A stretch of DNA of 64,000 nucleotides from Nocardioides sp. YR527 (GTDB taxonomy: Bacteria; Actinomycetota; Actinomycetes; Propionibacteriales; Nocardioidaceae), in assembly GCF_900101045.1 (NCBI RefSeq), contig NZ_FNFN01000009.1, positions 186,001 through 250,000 of the forward strand, read 5' to 3'. The first letter of the stretch is position 1, and each line of letters begins with the position of its first letter. The translations under genes were made by a program, and so were the position numbers. Below are positions 32,527 to 41,428 of this stretch, piece after piece. The notes beneath the pieces were generated by a model. It was not told where the DNA came from. It worked only from the letters and a program-made list of their open reading frames with translations, and ran no database searches.

Positions 32527-33783
32527 ATGACTGAGACAACCAGCGCCGAGCGCGCGAAGAGCTTCGCCCGTTCCCGCCGAGGACCCATCCTCGGCGCCAT
32601 CTTCCTGATGGCCACCTCGGCCATCGGCCCCGGCTTCATCACCCAGACTGCGACCTTCACCGCGCAGCTCGGCGCGGCCTTCGCCTTCGCGATCCTGGCC
32701 TCGATCCTGATCGACTTCGCGCTCCAGATGAACGTGTGGCGGATGATCACCGTCGCCGGCAAGCGAGCCGGTGACCTGGCCAACGAGGCCGTGCCGTACT
32801 CCGGTCACCTGTTGGCCACGCTCATCGTGATCGGCGGTCTGGCGTTCAACATCGGCAACATCGCCGGCGCTGGCCTCGGTCTGAACGCCCTGCTCGGCAT
32901 CGAGCCCAAGGTCGGCGGTCTGCTCTCGGCGCTGCTGGCGATCGGCATCTTCATGTACAAGCGGGCCGGTCGCGTCGTCGACATGGTCGTGCTCGTGCTC
33001 GGTCTGCTGATGATCGGGCTGACGCTCTTCGTCGCGATCGCGTCACAGCCTCCGGTCGGCGACGCGCTGCGCCAGACCTTCGTGCCCGACACGCTCAACT
33101 TCGCGACGATCACCACGATCGTGGGCGGCACCGTCGGTGGCTACATCACCTACGCCGGCGCCCACCGTTACCTCGACTCCGGCCTGGTCGGCCCCGAGCA
33201 CGTCCCGGCCGTGCACCGTGCCTCGATGAGCGGCATCCTGGTCACCGGGATCATGCGCTACGTACTCTTCCTGGCGATCCTCGGTGTCGTGGCCTCGGGC
33301 GTCACCCTCGACTTCTCGAGCCAGGCCGCCAACCCTGCCGGTCAGGCCTTCGGGGCCGTGCTCGGCGATGCGGGCATCCGCATCTTCGGTGCGATCTTCT
33401 GGGCCGCGGCGATCACCTCGGTCATCGGCGCCGCGTACACCTCGGCCACCTTCATCTCGACCTTCTCGAAGAAGCTGGGAACGGGGTGGCGGCTGCAGGT
33501 CGCGACGGTCGGCTTCATCGTGGTCTCCCTCGTCCTCTACCTGCTGATCGGCGCCGCGCCCGCGGCTATCCTGGTCTTCGTCGGCGGCTTCAACGGCCTG
33601 ATCCTGCCGATCGGCATGACGATCTTCATGTACATCGGCTGGTTCCGTCAGCGCGACGTCCTGAACGGCTACCGCTACCCGGTGTGGCTGCTGACCCTGG
33701 GCACCCTCGCGACGCTGCTCAGCTGGTACATGGGCGTCGTCTCGATCGGCCCGATCTTCGCCTTCATCGGCATTGGAGCGTGA
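32527..33783 (+). CDS. NRAMP-family transporter of the 5-oxoproline operon (YcsG-like)
   Basis: A 418-residue membrane protein with about eleven hydrophobic segments. The family alignment is clear (ATSAIGPGFITQTATFTAQ, the first broken helix), but the metal-binding DPGN of true NRAMP proteins is replaced by GPGF, so the Asp and Asn that hold manganese or iron are missing. This fits the YcsG-type members found beside pxpABC, which are unlikely to move metals and may import 5-oxoproline or a related acid. The start is ATG 32527; the frame extends upstream without a better site. It overlaps pxpA by GTGA. Confidence 0.85.
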   Translation: MTETTSAERAKSFARSRRGPILGAIFLMATSAIGPGFITQTATFTAQLGAAFAFAILASILIDFALQMNVWRMITVAGKRAGDLANEAVPYSGHLLATLIVIGGLAFNIGNIAGAGLGLNALLGIEPKVGGLLSALLAIGIFMYKRAGRVVDMVVLVLGLLMIGLTLFVAIASQPPVGDALRQTFVPDTLNFATITTIVGGTVGGYITYAGAHRYLDSGLVGPEHVPAVHRASMSGILVTGIMRYVLFLAILGVVASGVTLDFSSQAANPAGQAFGAVLGDAGIRIFGAIFWAAAITSVIGAAYTSATFISTFSKKLGTGWRLQVATVGFIVVSLVLYLLIGAAPAAILVFVGGFNGLILPIGMTIFMYIGWFRQRDVLNGYRYPVWLLTLGTLATLLSWYMGVVSIGPIFAFIGIGA

Positions 33784-34574
33784 GCACTGTGACAACGAAC
33801 CGTGCAGCAACCATCGACCTGAACTCCGACCTCGGCGAGAACGCGCCCGACCGGGTCGTCGCCGACGACGCCGCGATGCTCGCGATCGTCTCGAGCGCCA
33901 ACGTCGCCTGCGGGTTCCACGCCGGCACCCCCGAAGGGATCCGGCGGACGCTCGCCGACGCCGTGGCCAACGGCGTCACCATCGGCGCGCACCCCGGCTA
34001 CCGCGACTACGAGGGATTCGGACGCCGTGCCATGGACCTCGACTCCGCGACCCTGCAGGCGCACGTCGAGTACCAGCTCGGTTCCCTGATCGGCCTGACC
34101 TCGGCGGTCGGCGGCGCGGTCCGGTACGTCAAGCCGCACGGCGCGCTCTACAACACCATCGCCCGCGACGAGCGCCAGGCGCAGGACGTCGTCGCTGCGG
34201 TCAAGTCGATCGACCCGTCCCTCGTGCTGCTCGGCCTGGCGGGCGGCGTGGTGCTCGAGGTGGCCGACAGAGCCGGCCTCGCCACGGCCGCCGAAGCGTT
34301 CGCGGACCGTGCCTACACGCCCGGCGGCGACCTGGTCTCGCGCGCCGAGCCCGGTGCGGTGCTGCACGACGCCGACGCTGTCGCGGCCCGGATGCTGCGG
34401 CTGGCGCGGGAAGGTGTGATCGAGGCGATCGACGGCACCGATGTGGCCGTGCGAGCCGACTCGATCTGCGTGCATGGCGACAGCGACGGAGCCATCCGGA
34501 TGGCCGCGGCGACCCGGGCGCTGTTCGAGGCCGAGGGCATCGTCATCGCGTCGTTCACGGGGACCGCCGCATGA
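33780..34574 (+). CDS. pxpA: 5-oxoprolinase subunit A (LamB/YcsF family)
   Basis: 264 residues. DLNSDLGE, SSANVACGFHAGTP, TIGAHPGYRD and VKPHGALYN are the classic LamB/YcsF motifs with conserved His and Asp residues. With PxpB and PxpC it opens 5-oxoproline to glutamate using ATP. The GTG start overlaps the transporter stop with TTGGAG upstream. The gene order transporter-pxpA-DUF1445-pxpBC matches the ycs/kip region of Bacillus. Confidence 0.93.
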   Translation: MSTVTTNRAATIDLNSDLGENAPDRVVADDAAMLAIVSSANVACGFHAGTPEGIRRTLADAVANGVTIGAHPGYRDYEGFGRRAMDLDSATLQAHVEYQLGSLIGLTSAVGGAVRYVKPHGALYNTIARDERQAQDVVAAVKSIDPSLVLLGLAGGVVLEVADRAGLATAAEAFADRAYTPGGDLVSRAEPGAVLHDADAVAARMLRLAREGVIEAIDGTDVAVRADSICVHGDSDGAIRMAAATRALFEAEGIVIASFTGTAA

Positions 34575-35365
34575 CCGCGAGCTTCACCCAGCTGGAGGAG
34601 GCGCGCGCCGCGCGCGCCTCCTACCGAGCGGGCGAGATCGCTCCGACGAGCGGCGTCGCCCACGGCCTGGTGCAGGCCAACCTGATCTCCGTCCCCGCCG
34701 ACTGGGCCTTCGAGGTGCTGCTCTTCGCGCAGCGCAACCCGAAGCCGTGCCCGGTGCTCGAGGTGCTCGACCCGGGCGCGTACGAGTCGACCCTGGCGCG
34801 GGGTTCCGACCTGCGCACCGACATCCCGGCGTACCGGATCTGGCGTGACGGGGTGCTGACCGAGGAGGTCACCGACGCGAGTGCGGCGTGGGAGGAGCAC
34901 CCGGACCTGGTCTCGTTCCTGATCGGCTGCAGCTTCACCTTCGAAGCGGGTCTGGCAGACGCCGGGATCCCGATCCGTCACCAGGAGCTCGGCCGCAACG
35001 TGCCGATGTACCGCACCTCGCGCCAGTGCGCCCCGGCCGGGCGCCTGCGCGGCGACATGGTGGTCTCGATGCGCCCGATCCCCGCCGACCGGGTCGCCGA
35101 TGCCGTACGCATCTCCGGGCGCTATCCGGCGGTGCACGGTGCGCCCGTGCACGTCGGTGACCCGGCGTCGCTCGGCATCGCCGACCTCGCCGCTCCCGAG
35201 TTCGGGGACGCGCCCGAGGTGCGCGAGGGCGAGGTGCCGGTGTTCTGGGCCTGCGGTGTCACGCCGCAGGCCGCGATCATGGACTCACGTCCGCCGTTCG
35301 CGCTCACCCACGCGCCCGGCCACATGTTCATCACCGACGTACGGGATTCGGAGTATCTGGCGTGA
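34571..35365 (+). CDS. DUF1445 (YcsI-like) putative hydro-lyase
   Basis: 264 residues in the DUF1445 family. VPADWAFEVLLFAQRNPKPCPVLEV, SFLIGCSFTFE, RNVPMYRTSRQCAPAG, FWACGVTPQ and HAPGHMFITD are conserved blocks. The family accompanies pxpABC genes and also forms part of the mammalian D-glutamate cyclase protein (DGLUCY), which makes 5-oxo-D-proline from D-glutamate. A lyase or cyclase step feeding PxpABC is therefore plausible but unproved. ATGA overlap with pxpA and GTGA overlap with the next gene. Confidence 0.88.
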   Translation: MTASFTQLEEARAARASYRAGEIAPTSGVAHGLVQANLISVPADWAFEVLLFAQRNPKPCPVLEVLDPGAYESTLARGSDLRTDIPAYRIWRDGVLTEEVTDASAAWEEHPDLVSFLIGCSFTFEAGLADAGIPIRHQELGRNVPMYRTSRQCAPAGRLRGDMVVSMRPIPADRVADAVRISGRYPAVHGAPVHVGDPASLGIADLAAPEFGDAPEVREGEVPVFWACGVTPQAAIMDSRPPFALTHAPGHMFITDVRDSEYLA

Positions 35366-36993
35366 GGCGCGTGCTCATCGCATCGGACCGGGCGTTGCTG
35401 GTCGAGGAGGACGACCTCGAGGGCGCGATGCGGCTGCACGCGGCGCTCGTGGCCGCGCCGCCGACCGGCGTCGTCGAGCTGGTGCCGGCCGCCCGGACGG
35501 TGCTCGTCCGGTTCGACCCGACGCTCGTCGACGAGGCGACGCTCGCCAAGGAGCTGGCTCGCGTCGAGCCGGTCCACGGCGGCCTGCCGACGGCGGGTTC
35601 GGTCACGATCGGCGTGCGCTACGACGGCCAGGATCTCGACGAGGTCGCCGACCTGCTCGGGGTCAGCGCCGAGGAGGTCGTCGCGCGCCACACGGCCGCG
35701 ACCTGGCGGGTGGCCTTCACCGGGTACGCGCCCGGCTTCGGCTACCTCGTCGGCGACGAACCGCTCTTCGACGTACCGCGGCGCTCCTCGCCGCGCACCC
35801 GGATCCCGGCCGGCTCCGTCGGCCTGGCCGGGACGTTCTCGGGCGTCTACCCTCGAGAGAGCCCTGGTGGCTGGCAGCTGATCGGGCGTACGGACGCCCC
35901 GATGTGGGACCTGCACCGGGACCCGCCCGCCCTGCTCGCGCCCGGGATGACCGTGCGGTTCGAGCGGCTCGAGCGGGACACCGCTGGTCGAGCCGAAGGA
36001 GCCGCTAGGCGGAGTCGTGTCGAGACCAACACATCCCCGTTCGCCGTCGAGGTCGTACGCCCCGGCCTGCAGCTCGTGATCGAGGATCTCGGCCGCTCCG
36101 GCCATGCCGCTCTCGGCGTCTCCGCGTCGGGCGCGGCCGACCGCCGTGCCCTGCGGGCCGCGAACCGTGCCGTGGGCAACCGGCCCGGCGCCGCCGCCTT
36201 CGAGCTCGCCGGTGGCGGCGCGGCCCTGCGCTTCACCGGCCCTGTGGTCGTGGCGGTCACGGGCGCACCCGCCGAGACCACGATCGTACGCAGCGACGGC
36301 CCGCCGCTCCCGGTGACGCACGGCGCGGCCACCGCGCTCGAGGACGGCGAGGAGCTGCGTCTCGGCGCGGTCAGCGCCGGTCTGCGCGCGGTGATCGCGG
36401 TGCGCGGTGGCCTGGACCTCCCGCCCGCGCTCGGCAGCCTCTCCAGCGACACGCTCGCGGGTCTCGGCCCCGGTGACCTCGGTGGGCGGCCGTTGCGCGC
36501 AGGCGATGTGGTGCCCCTGAACGGCCCCGCGGCCGCGCCGCACGCGGTCGACCCCAACCCGGCGACCACCGACCCGCTGCCCGCCCCCGGTGACACGGTC
36601 GAGCTGCGCATCGTGCTCGGTCCGCGCGAGGACTGGTTCACCCCGGCCGGCGTACGCACCCTGCTCGAGCAGGAGTGGACCGTCACGCCGCGCTCGGACC
36701 GCGTCGGCGTACGCCTCGAAGGCCCCGTCCCGCTCGAGCGCGACATCGCCGGCGAGCTGCCGAGCGAGGGCGCGGTGACCGGCGCGATCCAGGTGCCACC
36801 CGACGGGCAGCCGGTGCTGTTCCTGCCCGACCATCCGCTCACCGGCGGGTATCCGATCATCGGCGCGGTCATCGACCGCGACCTGGACCTGGCCGGTCAG
36901 CTGCCGCCCGGGGTCCGCATCCGCTTCCGCCCCGTCGCCCCCACCGTGCCTGATTTGGCCGGTGGGCCGACGACCGACATCCGAGGAGACTGA
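35362..36993 (+). CDS. pxpBC: Fused 5-oxoprolinase subunits B and C (KipI-KipA)
   Basis: 543 residues from a GTG start. Residues 1-205 are PxpB/KipI (LVEEDDLEGAMRLHAAL, FTGYAPGFGYLVG, RIPAGSVGLAGTFSGVYP) and residues about 226-530 are PxpC/KipA (PGLQLVIEDLGRSGHAALGVSASGA, REDWF). The two are separate genes in many bacteria. The linker, residues 208-224, is translated from a REP-like half-unit (35983-36032), so the insertion may have made or lengthened the fusion. Both halves keep their family motifs, and the protein should work with PxpA. Confidence 0.9.
   Translation: MRRVLIASDRALLVEEDDLEGAMRLHAALVAAPPTGVVELVPAARTVLVRFDPTLVDEATLAKELARVEPVHGGLPTAGSVTIGVRYDGQDLDEVADLLGVSAEEVVARHTAATWRVAFTGYAPGFGYLVGDEPLFDVPRRSSPRTRIPAGSVGLAGTFSGVYPRESPGGWQLIGRTDAPMWDLHRDPPALLAPGMTVRFERLERDTAGRAEGAARRSRVETNTSPFAVEVVRPGLQLVIEDLGRSGHAALGVSASGAADRRALRAANRAVGNRPGAAAFELAGGGAALRFTGPVVVAVTGAPAETTIVRSDGPPLPVTHGAATALEDGEELRLGAVSAGLRAVIAVRGGLDLPPALGSLSSDTLAGLGPGDLGGRPLRAGDVVPLNGPAAAPHAVDPNPATTDPLPAPGDTVELRIVLGPREDWFTPAGVRTLLEQEWTVTPRSDRVGVRLEGPVPLERDIAGELPSEGAVTGAIQVPPDGQPVLFLPDHPLTGGYPIIGAVIDRDLDLAGQLPPGVRIRFRPVAPTVPDLAGGPTTDIRGD
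35983..36032 (+). repeat. REP-like half-unit (type A) in the PxpB-PxpC linker
   Basis: It runs from GCTGGTCGAGCCG to GTGTCGAGACCAACAC with GGAGCCGCTAGGCGGAG between, matching 8667-8715 almost base for base. It stands alone without the inverted type B partner and is read in frame as an Arg/Ala-rich linker. The reading frame differs from that used for the type A half in the epimerase gene. Confidence 0.88.
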
Positions 36994-36994
36994 C

Positions 36995-38710
36995 ATGCGC
37001 AGGGTGCTCATCGCCAACAGGGGAGAGGTCGCCGTCCGCGTCGTGCGGGCGGTTGCCGAGGCCGGCCTCGTGTCGGTCGCCGTCTACGCCGACCAGGACG
37101 CCGACGCGCTGCACGTGCGCCTGGCCGACGAGGCGTACGTGCTCGGCGGCTCGACCGCCGCCGAGTCCTACCTCAGCATCGAATGGCTCATGGCCGCGGC
37201 GCAGGCCTCCGGCGCCGACGCGGTGCATCCGGGCTACGGGTTCCTCTCGGAGAGCGCCGAGTTCGCGCGCGCCGTCGAGGCCGCGGGCCTGATCTGGATC
37301 GGACCGAGCCCGGAAAGCATCGACAAGCTCGGCGACAAGATCACCGCCCGCCGGATCGCGCAGAGCGTCGGAGCACCGCTGGTGGCGGGCACCGACCGAC
37401 CGCTGGAGTCCGCCGACGAGGCGGTCGCCTTCGCGCGCGAGCACGGGCTCCCCATCGCGATCAAGGCTGCCTTCGGTGGCGGCGGGCGCGGGCTCAAGGT
37501 GGCCCGCGAGCTCGACGACGTCGCGGATGCCTTCGAGTCCGCCTCGCGCGAGGCGCTGGCCGCGTTCGGCCGGGGCGAGTGCTTCGTCGAGCGCTTCCTG
37601 GAGCGACCGCGACACATCGAGGCACAGGTGCTCGGCGACGGCGCCGGGAACGTCGTGGTCGTCGGCGACCGGGACTGCTCGCTGCAGCGTCGCAACCAGA
37701 AGCTCGTCGAGGAGGCACCGGCTCCGGGACTGACCGACGGACAGCGTGCTCGCATCCACGAGGCTGCCCGCGACATCTGCGCCGCGGTCTCCTACCGCGG
37801 TGCCGGGACCGTCGAGTTCCTGATGGGTGCCGACGGGGTGATCTCGTTCCTCGAGGTCAACACCCGGCTGCAGGTCGAGCACCCGATCACCGAGGCGGTC
37901 ACCGGCGTCGACCTCGTCGCCGAGCAGCTGCGGATCGCCGCGGGCGAGGGCCTCTCCTTCTCGAAGACGCCGGCGCCTTCGGGCCACGCGATCGAGCTGC
38001 GGATCAATGCCGAGGACCCGGGCCGCGGCTTCCTGCCGAGCCCCGGCGTGGTCACCGGCCTGCGGGTACCCGCCGGCCCCGGGGTGCGCTGGGACGCCGG
38101 GATCGAGGCGGGCGACACCGTACAGGCCGCCTTCGACTCGCTGATCGCCAAGCTGATCGTGCACGCGCCGGACCGGGACACCGCCGTCGTACGTGCCCGC
38201 CGCGCCCTCCGCGAGCTCAGCGTCGAGGGGGTCGCGACCGTCGTCCCCTTCGCTCGTACGCTGCTCGACGACCCGGCGATCTCGACCGCCGGGTTCGCCG
38301 TGCACACGCAGTGGATCGAGACCGAGCTGATGCCGCGCCTCGAGGCGCAGCGGCGACCGGAGCCGGCGCCTGAGAAGCCGCTGCGGCGGGTGCCGATCGA
38401 GATCGACGGTCGCCGGGTGATGCTCGGGCTTCCCGAGGACCTCCTGCAGGGGATCGCGGCGGGCGGGCCGGCCCCGATGGAGGCCGCGCCGGCGGTCGAC
38501 CCGGCTGGGCTCGAGGCCCCCGTCCCCGGCGTACTCGTCGACTGGCTCGTCGCCGACGGCGACCAGGTCACCGAGGGTCAGGACGTCGCGGTCATCGACG
38601 CCATGAAGATGGAGACCCGGGTCGCCGCCCATCGTGCGGGCGTGCTCGCCCACGGTGCCGACGTCGGTGGGACGGTAGCGATCGGGGACGTGCTCGGGAA
38701 GATCGATTAG
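36995..38710 (+). CDS. Biotin carboxylase / biotin carboxyl carrier protein fusion
   Basis: 571 residues. RRVLIANRGEVAVRVVRA starts the biotin carboxylase domain, with GGGGRG as glycine loop, and FLEVNTRLQVEHPITE as active site. The C-terminal lipoyl-like domain carries biotinylated Lys538 in DAMKME. It is similar in layout to AccA3-type alpha chains. There is no carboxyltransferase gene here; instead it closes the pxp operon, directly after the KipI-KipA fusion, whose domains also occur in urea carboxylase. ACTGACATG with GAGGAG upstream sets the start. A role in 5-oxoproline use or another carboxylation is unresolved. Confidence 0.9.
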   Translation: MRRVLIANRGEVAVRVVRAVAEAGLVSVAVYADQDADALHVRLADEAYVLGGSTAAESYLSIEWLMAAAQASGADAVHPGYGFLSESAEFARAVEAAGLIWIGPSPESIDKLGDKITARRIAQSVGAPLVAGTDRPLESADEAVAFAREHGLPIAIKAAFGGGGRGLKVARELDDVADAFESASREALAAFGRGECFVERFLERPRHIEAQVLGDGAGNVVVVGDRDCSLQRRNQKLVEEAPAPGLTDGQRARIHEAARDICAAVSYRGAGTVEFLMGADGVISFLEVNTRLQVEHPITEAVTGVDLVAEQLRIAAGEGLSFSKTPAPSGHAIELRINAEDPGRGFLPSPGVVTGLRVPAGPGVRWDAGIEAGDTVQAAFDSLIAKLIVHAPDRDTAVVRARRALRELSVEGVATVVPFARTLLDDPAISTAGFAVHTQWIETELMPRLEAQRRPEPAPEKPLRRVPIEIDGRRVMLGLPEDLLQGIAAGGPAPMEAAPAVDPAGLEAPVPGVLVDWLVADGDQVTEGQDVAVIDAMKMETRVAAHRAGVLAHGADVGGTVAIGDVLGKID

Positions 38711-38717
38711 CTCAGGC

Positions 38718-38754
38718 TGCCTCCGGCAGGGCGCACTGCGCCCTGCCGGAGGCA
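38718..38754. terminator. Strong bidirectional hairpin terminator
   Basis: TGCCTCCGGCAGGGCGC (38718-38734) pairs perfectly with 38738-38754 over 17 bp with a 3-nt loop, between the convergent pxp operon and MMPL gene. Confidence 0.8.
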
Positions 38755-38769
38755 AGGGTTCCGTCGGAA

Positions 38770-40863
38770 TCAATCGCCGGTGATCGCACCGGATCGGCGC
38801 GGCCACCAGAACGCCGGGCCGAGCCACAACGACAGGGCGGGCACCAGCACGGTGCGCACGAGCAGCGTGTCGAGCAGCACGCCCACGAAGATGACGATGC
38901 CGAGCTGGGCAAGCACGACCAACGGGAGCACGCCGAGCACGGCGAAGACCGCCGCGAGCAGGATGCCCGCGCTGGTGATCACGCCGCCGGTCGCGGTGAG
39001 ACCGCGGAGCATGCCGTCGCGGAGTCCGTGCGTCCGCGACTCCTCCAGAGCCCGGGTGATGAGGAAGATGTTGTAGTCCACCCCGAGCGCCACCAGGAAC
39101 AGGAACGCCAGTAGCGGCACGCCGACGTCGATCGCAGAGAACCCGAAGACACCGGTGTAGATCCACCACGAGGTGCCGAGGGCGGCGAAGAAGGTGCCGA
39201 CCACAGTGGCCACCAGCAGCAGCGGAGCGACGATCGATCGCAGCAGCAGCACCAGGCCGATGATGACCAGGCCGAGGATCAGCGGGATCAGCAGCGCCCG
39301 ATCGCGCTCGGCCGCGTCGCGCTCGTCGACCGACTGCGCCTCGGTGCCGCCGACCCAGGTGTCGTCGAAGCCGTCGAGCCGGTCACGCAGGTCGACGACG
39401 GCGGCCTCGGCGGCTGCGGTGTTGCTCGCGGCGTCAAAGACCACGGCGAGCCGGGTGAGGTCGTCGTTCTGCCCCGTGATGCGCACAGAGACCACGTCGT
39501 CGCCCTGCTCGATCGCGGTCGTCACCTCGCCGGGATCGCTGCCGGTGATGACGGTGGCAGGGTCGACGGTGCCGGCGGGGAAGGACTCGCCGAGGCGGGC
39601 GGCGGCGCTGATCGACTCCGGCGTGTCCAGGAACTGCTCGGAGGTCGGCAGTCCCTGCTCGATCTGGGTGACGGAGAAGCCCAGCAGTGCGACCACGCCG
39701 ATCGCGCCCAGGGCGAAGCCGCGGGGACGTCGGGAGACGGTGGTGCCCAGCCGGTGCCACGCAGAAGTGCGTGAGTCGACCAGTGGCTCCTGGCCGACTC
39801 GCGGGACCAGCGGCCAGAACACCCACCGTCCGAAGAGCACAAGAGTGCAGGGCAGCACGATCAATGCGTACGTTGCCGCGATCACGACGCCGACCGCGCA
39901 CGCCAGTCCGAGGCCGCGGGTGGTCGGCACCACCGACAGCAGCAGGGTCAGCAGGCCGAGCGTGACCGTCGTGGCGCTGGCCAGCACCGCTTCGAGCGTG
40001 CCGCGCACGGCAGTCGCCATCGCGACGTATCGATCCTGTTGAACTCGCAGCTCGTCGCGGTAGCGGCTGATCAGCAGCAGCGCGTAGTCGGTGCCGGCGC
40101 CGAAGACGAGGACGCTCAAGATCCCGATGGTCGACTCGTCCCAGGCGACACCGAACGTCGCGAGAACATGAGTGGCCGAGACGGCGGCCACCTGGTCGGC
40201 GAGCCCGACCACCAACAGCGGAACGATCCATAGCAACGGGCTGCGGTAGGTAATGATCAGCAGCAGCGCGACGATCGTGGCGGTGGCGGCGAGAAGGGTG
40301 ACGTCGGCGCCCTCGAAGACCCCGGCGAGGTCGGCCTGGACAGCAGCAGGACCGGTGACCTGAGCGTCGACGCCGTCGGGTGTCTGCTCGTCGAGAAGTT
40401 CGCGGATCCGCTCGATCGCGTCGGCGGTCTCGCTCGCGCCCTGGGCGCCGATCGGCACCACGCCCAGGGCAGCTGTGGCGTCCTCGCTGATCCGAAGCGG
40501 TTGCTGCTGGGCGGGGCGGCCGCTGTCGCCTTGTTGCGGACCCTCCGAGGCCACGACCTCGCCGTACAGTGCCGTGAGCTCGCCCTCGACCGTCTCGGTG
40601 GACAGCTTGCCGTCGTCGGCGGTGAACAGCACGATGGCAACTGCGGAGTCGTCGGCCCCGAACTCGTCAGCGAGTTCTGCGACGGTCGTGGAGTCGTAGC
40701 CATCCGGGAGGTTGTCGGTCGCCGAGGGTGTGCGATCTGCCTCCCCGACAGCGCCGATCAAGAGCCCGGAGAGAACGAGCGCGACCAGAGAGACCGCGGC
40801 GGCCAGAGATGGTCGCAACAGCCGGCGGGTGGCCGGTGCTCGACGCGAGGAAAGGGACGGCAC
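38770..40863 (-). CDS. MMPL family transporter
   Basis: A 697-residue RND-type membrane protein with about twelve membrane segments in two repeats (GLLIGAVGE…; FGAGTDYALLLISRYRDEL and LVALGVDYNIFLITRALEE). The two GTDYALL/GVDYNIF motifs hold the proton-relay Asp-Tyr pairs of MMPL proteins. It probably exports lipids or drugs. It is divergent from a MarR regulator 55 nt away, and a 13-bp palindrome sits between them, so repression by that regulator is likely. Confidence 0.9.
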   Translation of the reverse strand: MPSLSSRRAPATRRLLRPSLAAAVSLVALVLSGLLIGAVGEADRTPSATDNLPDGYDSTTVAELADEFGADDSAVAIVLFTADDGKLSTETVEGELTALYGEVVASEGPQQGDSGRPAQQQPLRISEDATAALGVVPIGAQGASETADAIERIRELLDEQTPDGVDAQVTGPAAVQADLAGVFEGADVTLLAATATIVALLLIITYRSPLLWIVPLLVVGLADQVAAVSATHVLATFGVAWDESTIGILSVLVFGAGTDYALLLISRYRDELRVQQDRYVAMATAVRGTLEAVLASATTVTLGLLTLLLSVVPTTRGLGLACAVGVVIAATYALIVLPCTLVLFGRWVFWPLVPRVGQEPLVDSRTSAWHRLGTTVSRRPRGFALGAIGVVALLGFSVTQIEQGLPTSEQFLDTPESISAAARLGESFPAGTVDPATVITGSDPGEVTTAIEQGDDVVSVRITGQNDDLTRLAVVFDAASNTAAAEAAVVDLRDRLDGFDDTWVGGTEAQSVDERDAAERDRALLIPLILGLVIIGLVLLLRSIVAPLLLVATVVGTFFAALGTSWWIYTGVFGFSAIDVGVPLLAFLFLVALGVDYNIFLITRALEESRTHGLRDGMLRGLTATGGVITSAGILLAAVFAVLGVLPLVVLAQLGIVIFVGVLLDTLLVRTVLVPALSLWLGPAFWWPRRSGAITGD

Positions 40864-40904
40864 GGGCGTCCTCCTAGGTAGACTTGAACAGAAAGTATGA
40901 AAGA

Positions 40905-40917
40905 AACTTAGTAAGTT
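40905..40917. promoter_or_regulatory. Candidate MarR operator
   Basis: AACTTA-G-TAAGTT is a perfect 13-nt inverted repeat just before the MarR GTG start, in a 55-nt AT-rich gap between the divergent MMPL and MarR genes. A second, looser ACTT…AAGT pair lies at about 40882-40896. Confidence 0.55.
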
Positions 40918-40918
40918 G

Positions 40919-41410
40919 GTGAGAGAAATCCAAGGCGACGACGCGAACGACCCTCAGGTGAAGCCCCCGTCTGAGCGGGTAGCGGAGGCCATGGGCACAT
41001 CCACGCTGCAGTTGCTTCGGCGACTTCTCGACGTCGCGCAGGAGTCGGCGCCGGCGGTGGCTCGTCGTGCCGACTTGAATCACCATGAGCTCTCTGCGAT
41101 GAAACTCATCACCCGCGAGCCGATCGGGCCGGGCGAGCTGGCCCGCCACTTGGGCGTGAGCTCGGCAGCAGCCTCCGGGATCGTCGACCGACTCGCCTCA
41201 CGCGGCCACGTCCGGCGCGAACCGGACCAGGACGATCGCCGCCGGACCCAGGTCGTGGTCACCGACTCCGGGCGCGCGGACATCCTCGGTCAGCTGATGC
41301 CGATGTTTCTTGCCCTGGACGATCTCGATCGCGGGCTGTCACCTGAGGATCGTGCGGTCATCGACGCATATCTCACCGCGGCGATCGCGGCGGTCGAACG
41401 GCTCCTGTGA
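40919..41410 (+). CDS. MarR family transcriptional regulator
   Basis: 163 residues. The winged helix is at about 65-115: PGELARHLGVSSAAASGIVDRLASRGHVRREPDQDDRR in overlapping pieces, with the DxR wing typical of MarR. I choose GTG 40919; a TTG directly before it is possible. It most likely represses the divergent MMPL transporter and itself, with release by a small lipophilic ligand. Confidence 0.87.
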   Translation: MREIQGDDANDPQVKPPSERVAEAMGTSTLQLLRRLLDVAQESAPAVARRADLNHHELSAMKLITREPIGPGELARHLGVSSAAASGIVDRLASRGHVRREPDQDDRRRTQVVVTDSGRADILGQLMPMFLALDDLDRGLSPEDRAVIDAYLTAAIAAVERLL

Positions 41411-41428
41411 GCCTCGTGACCGCCTTCC

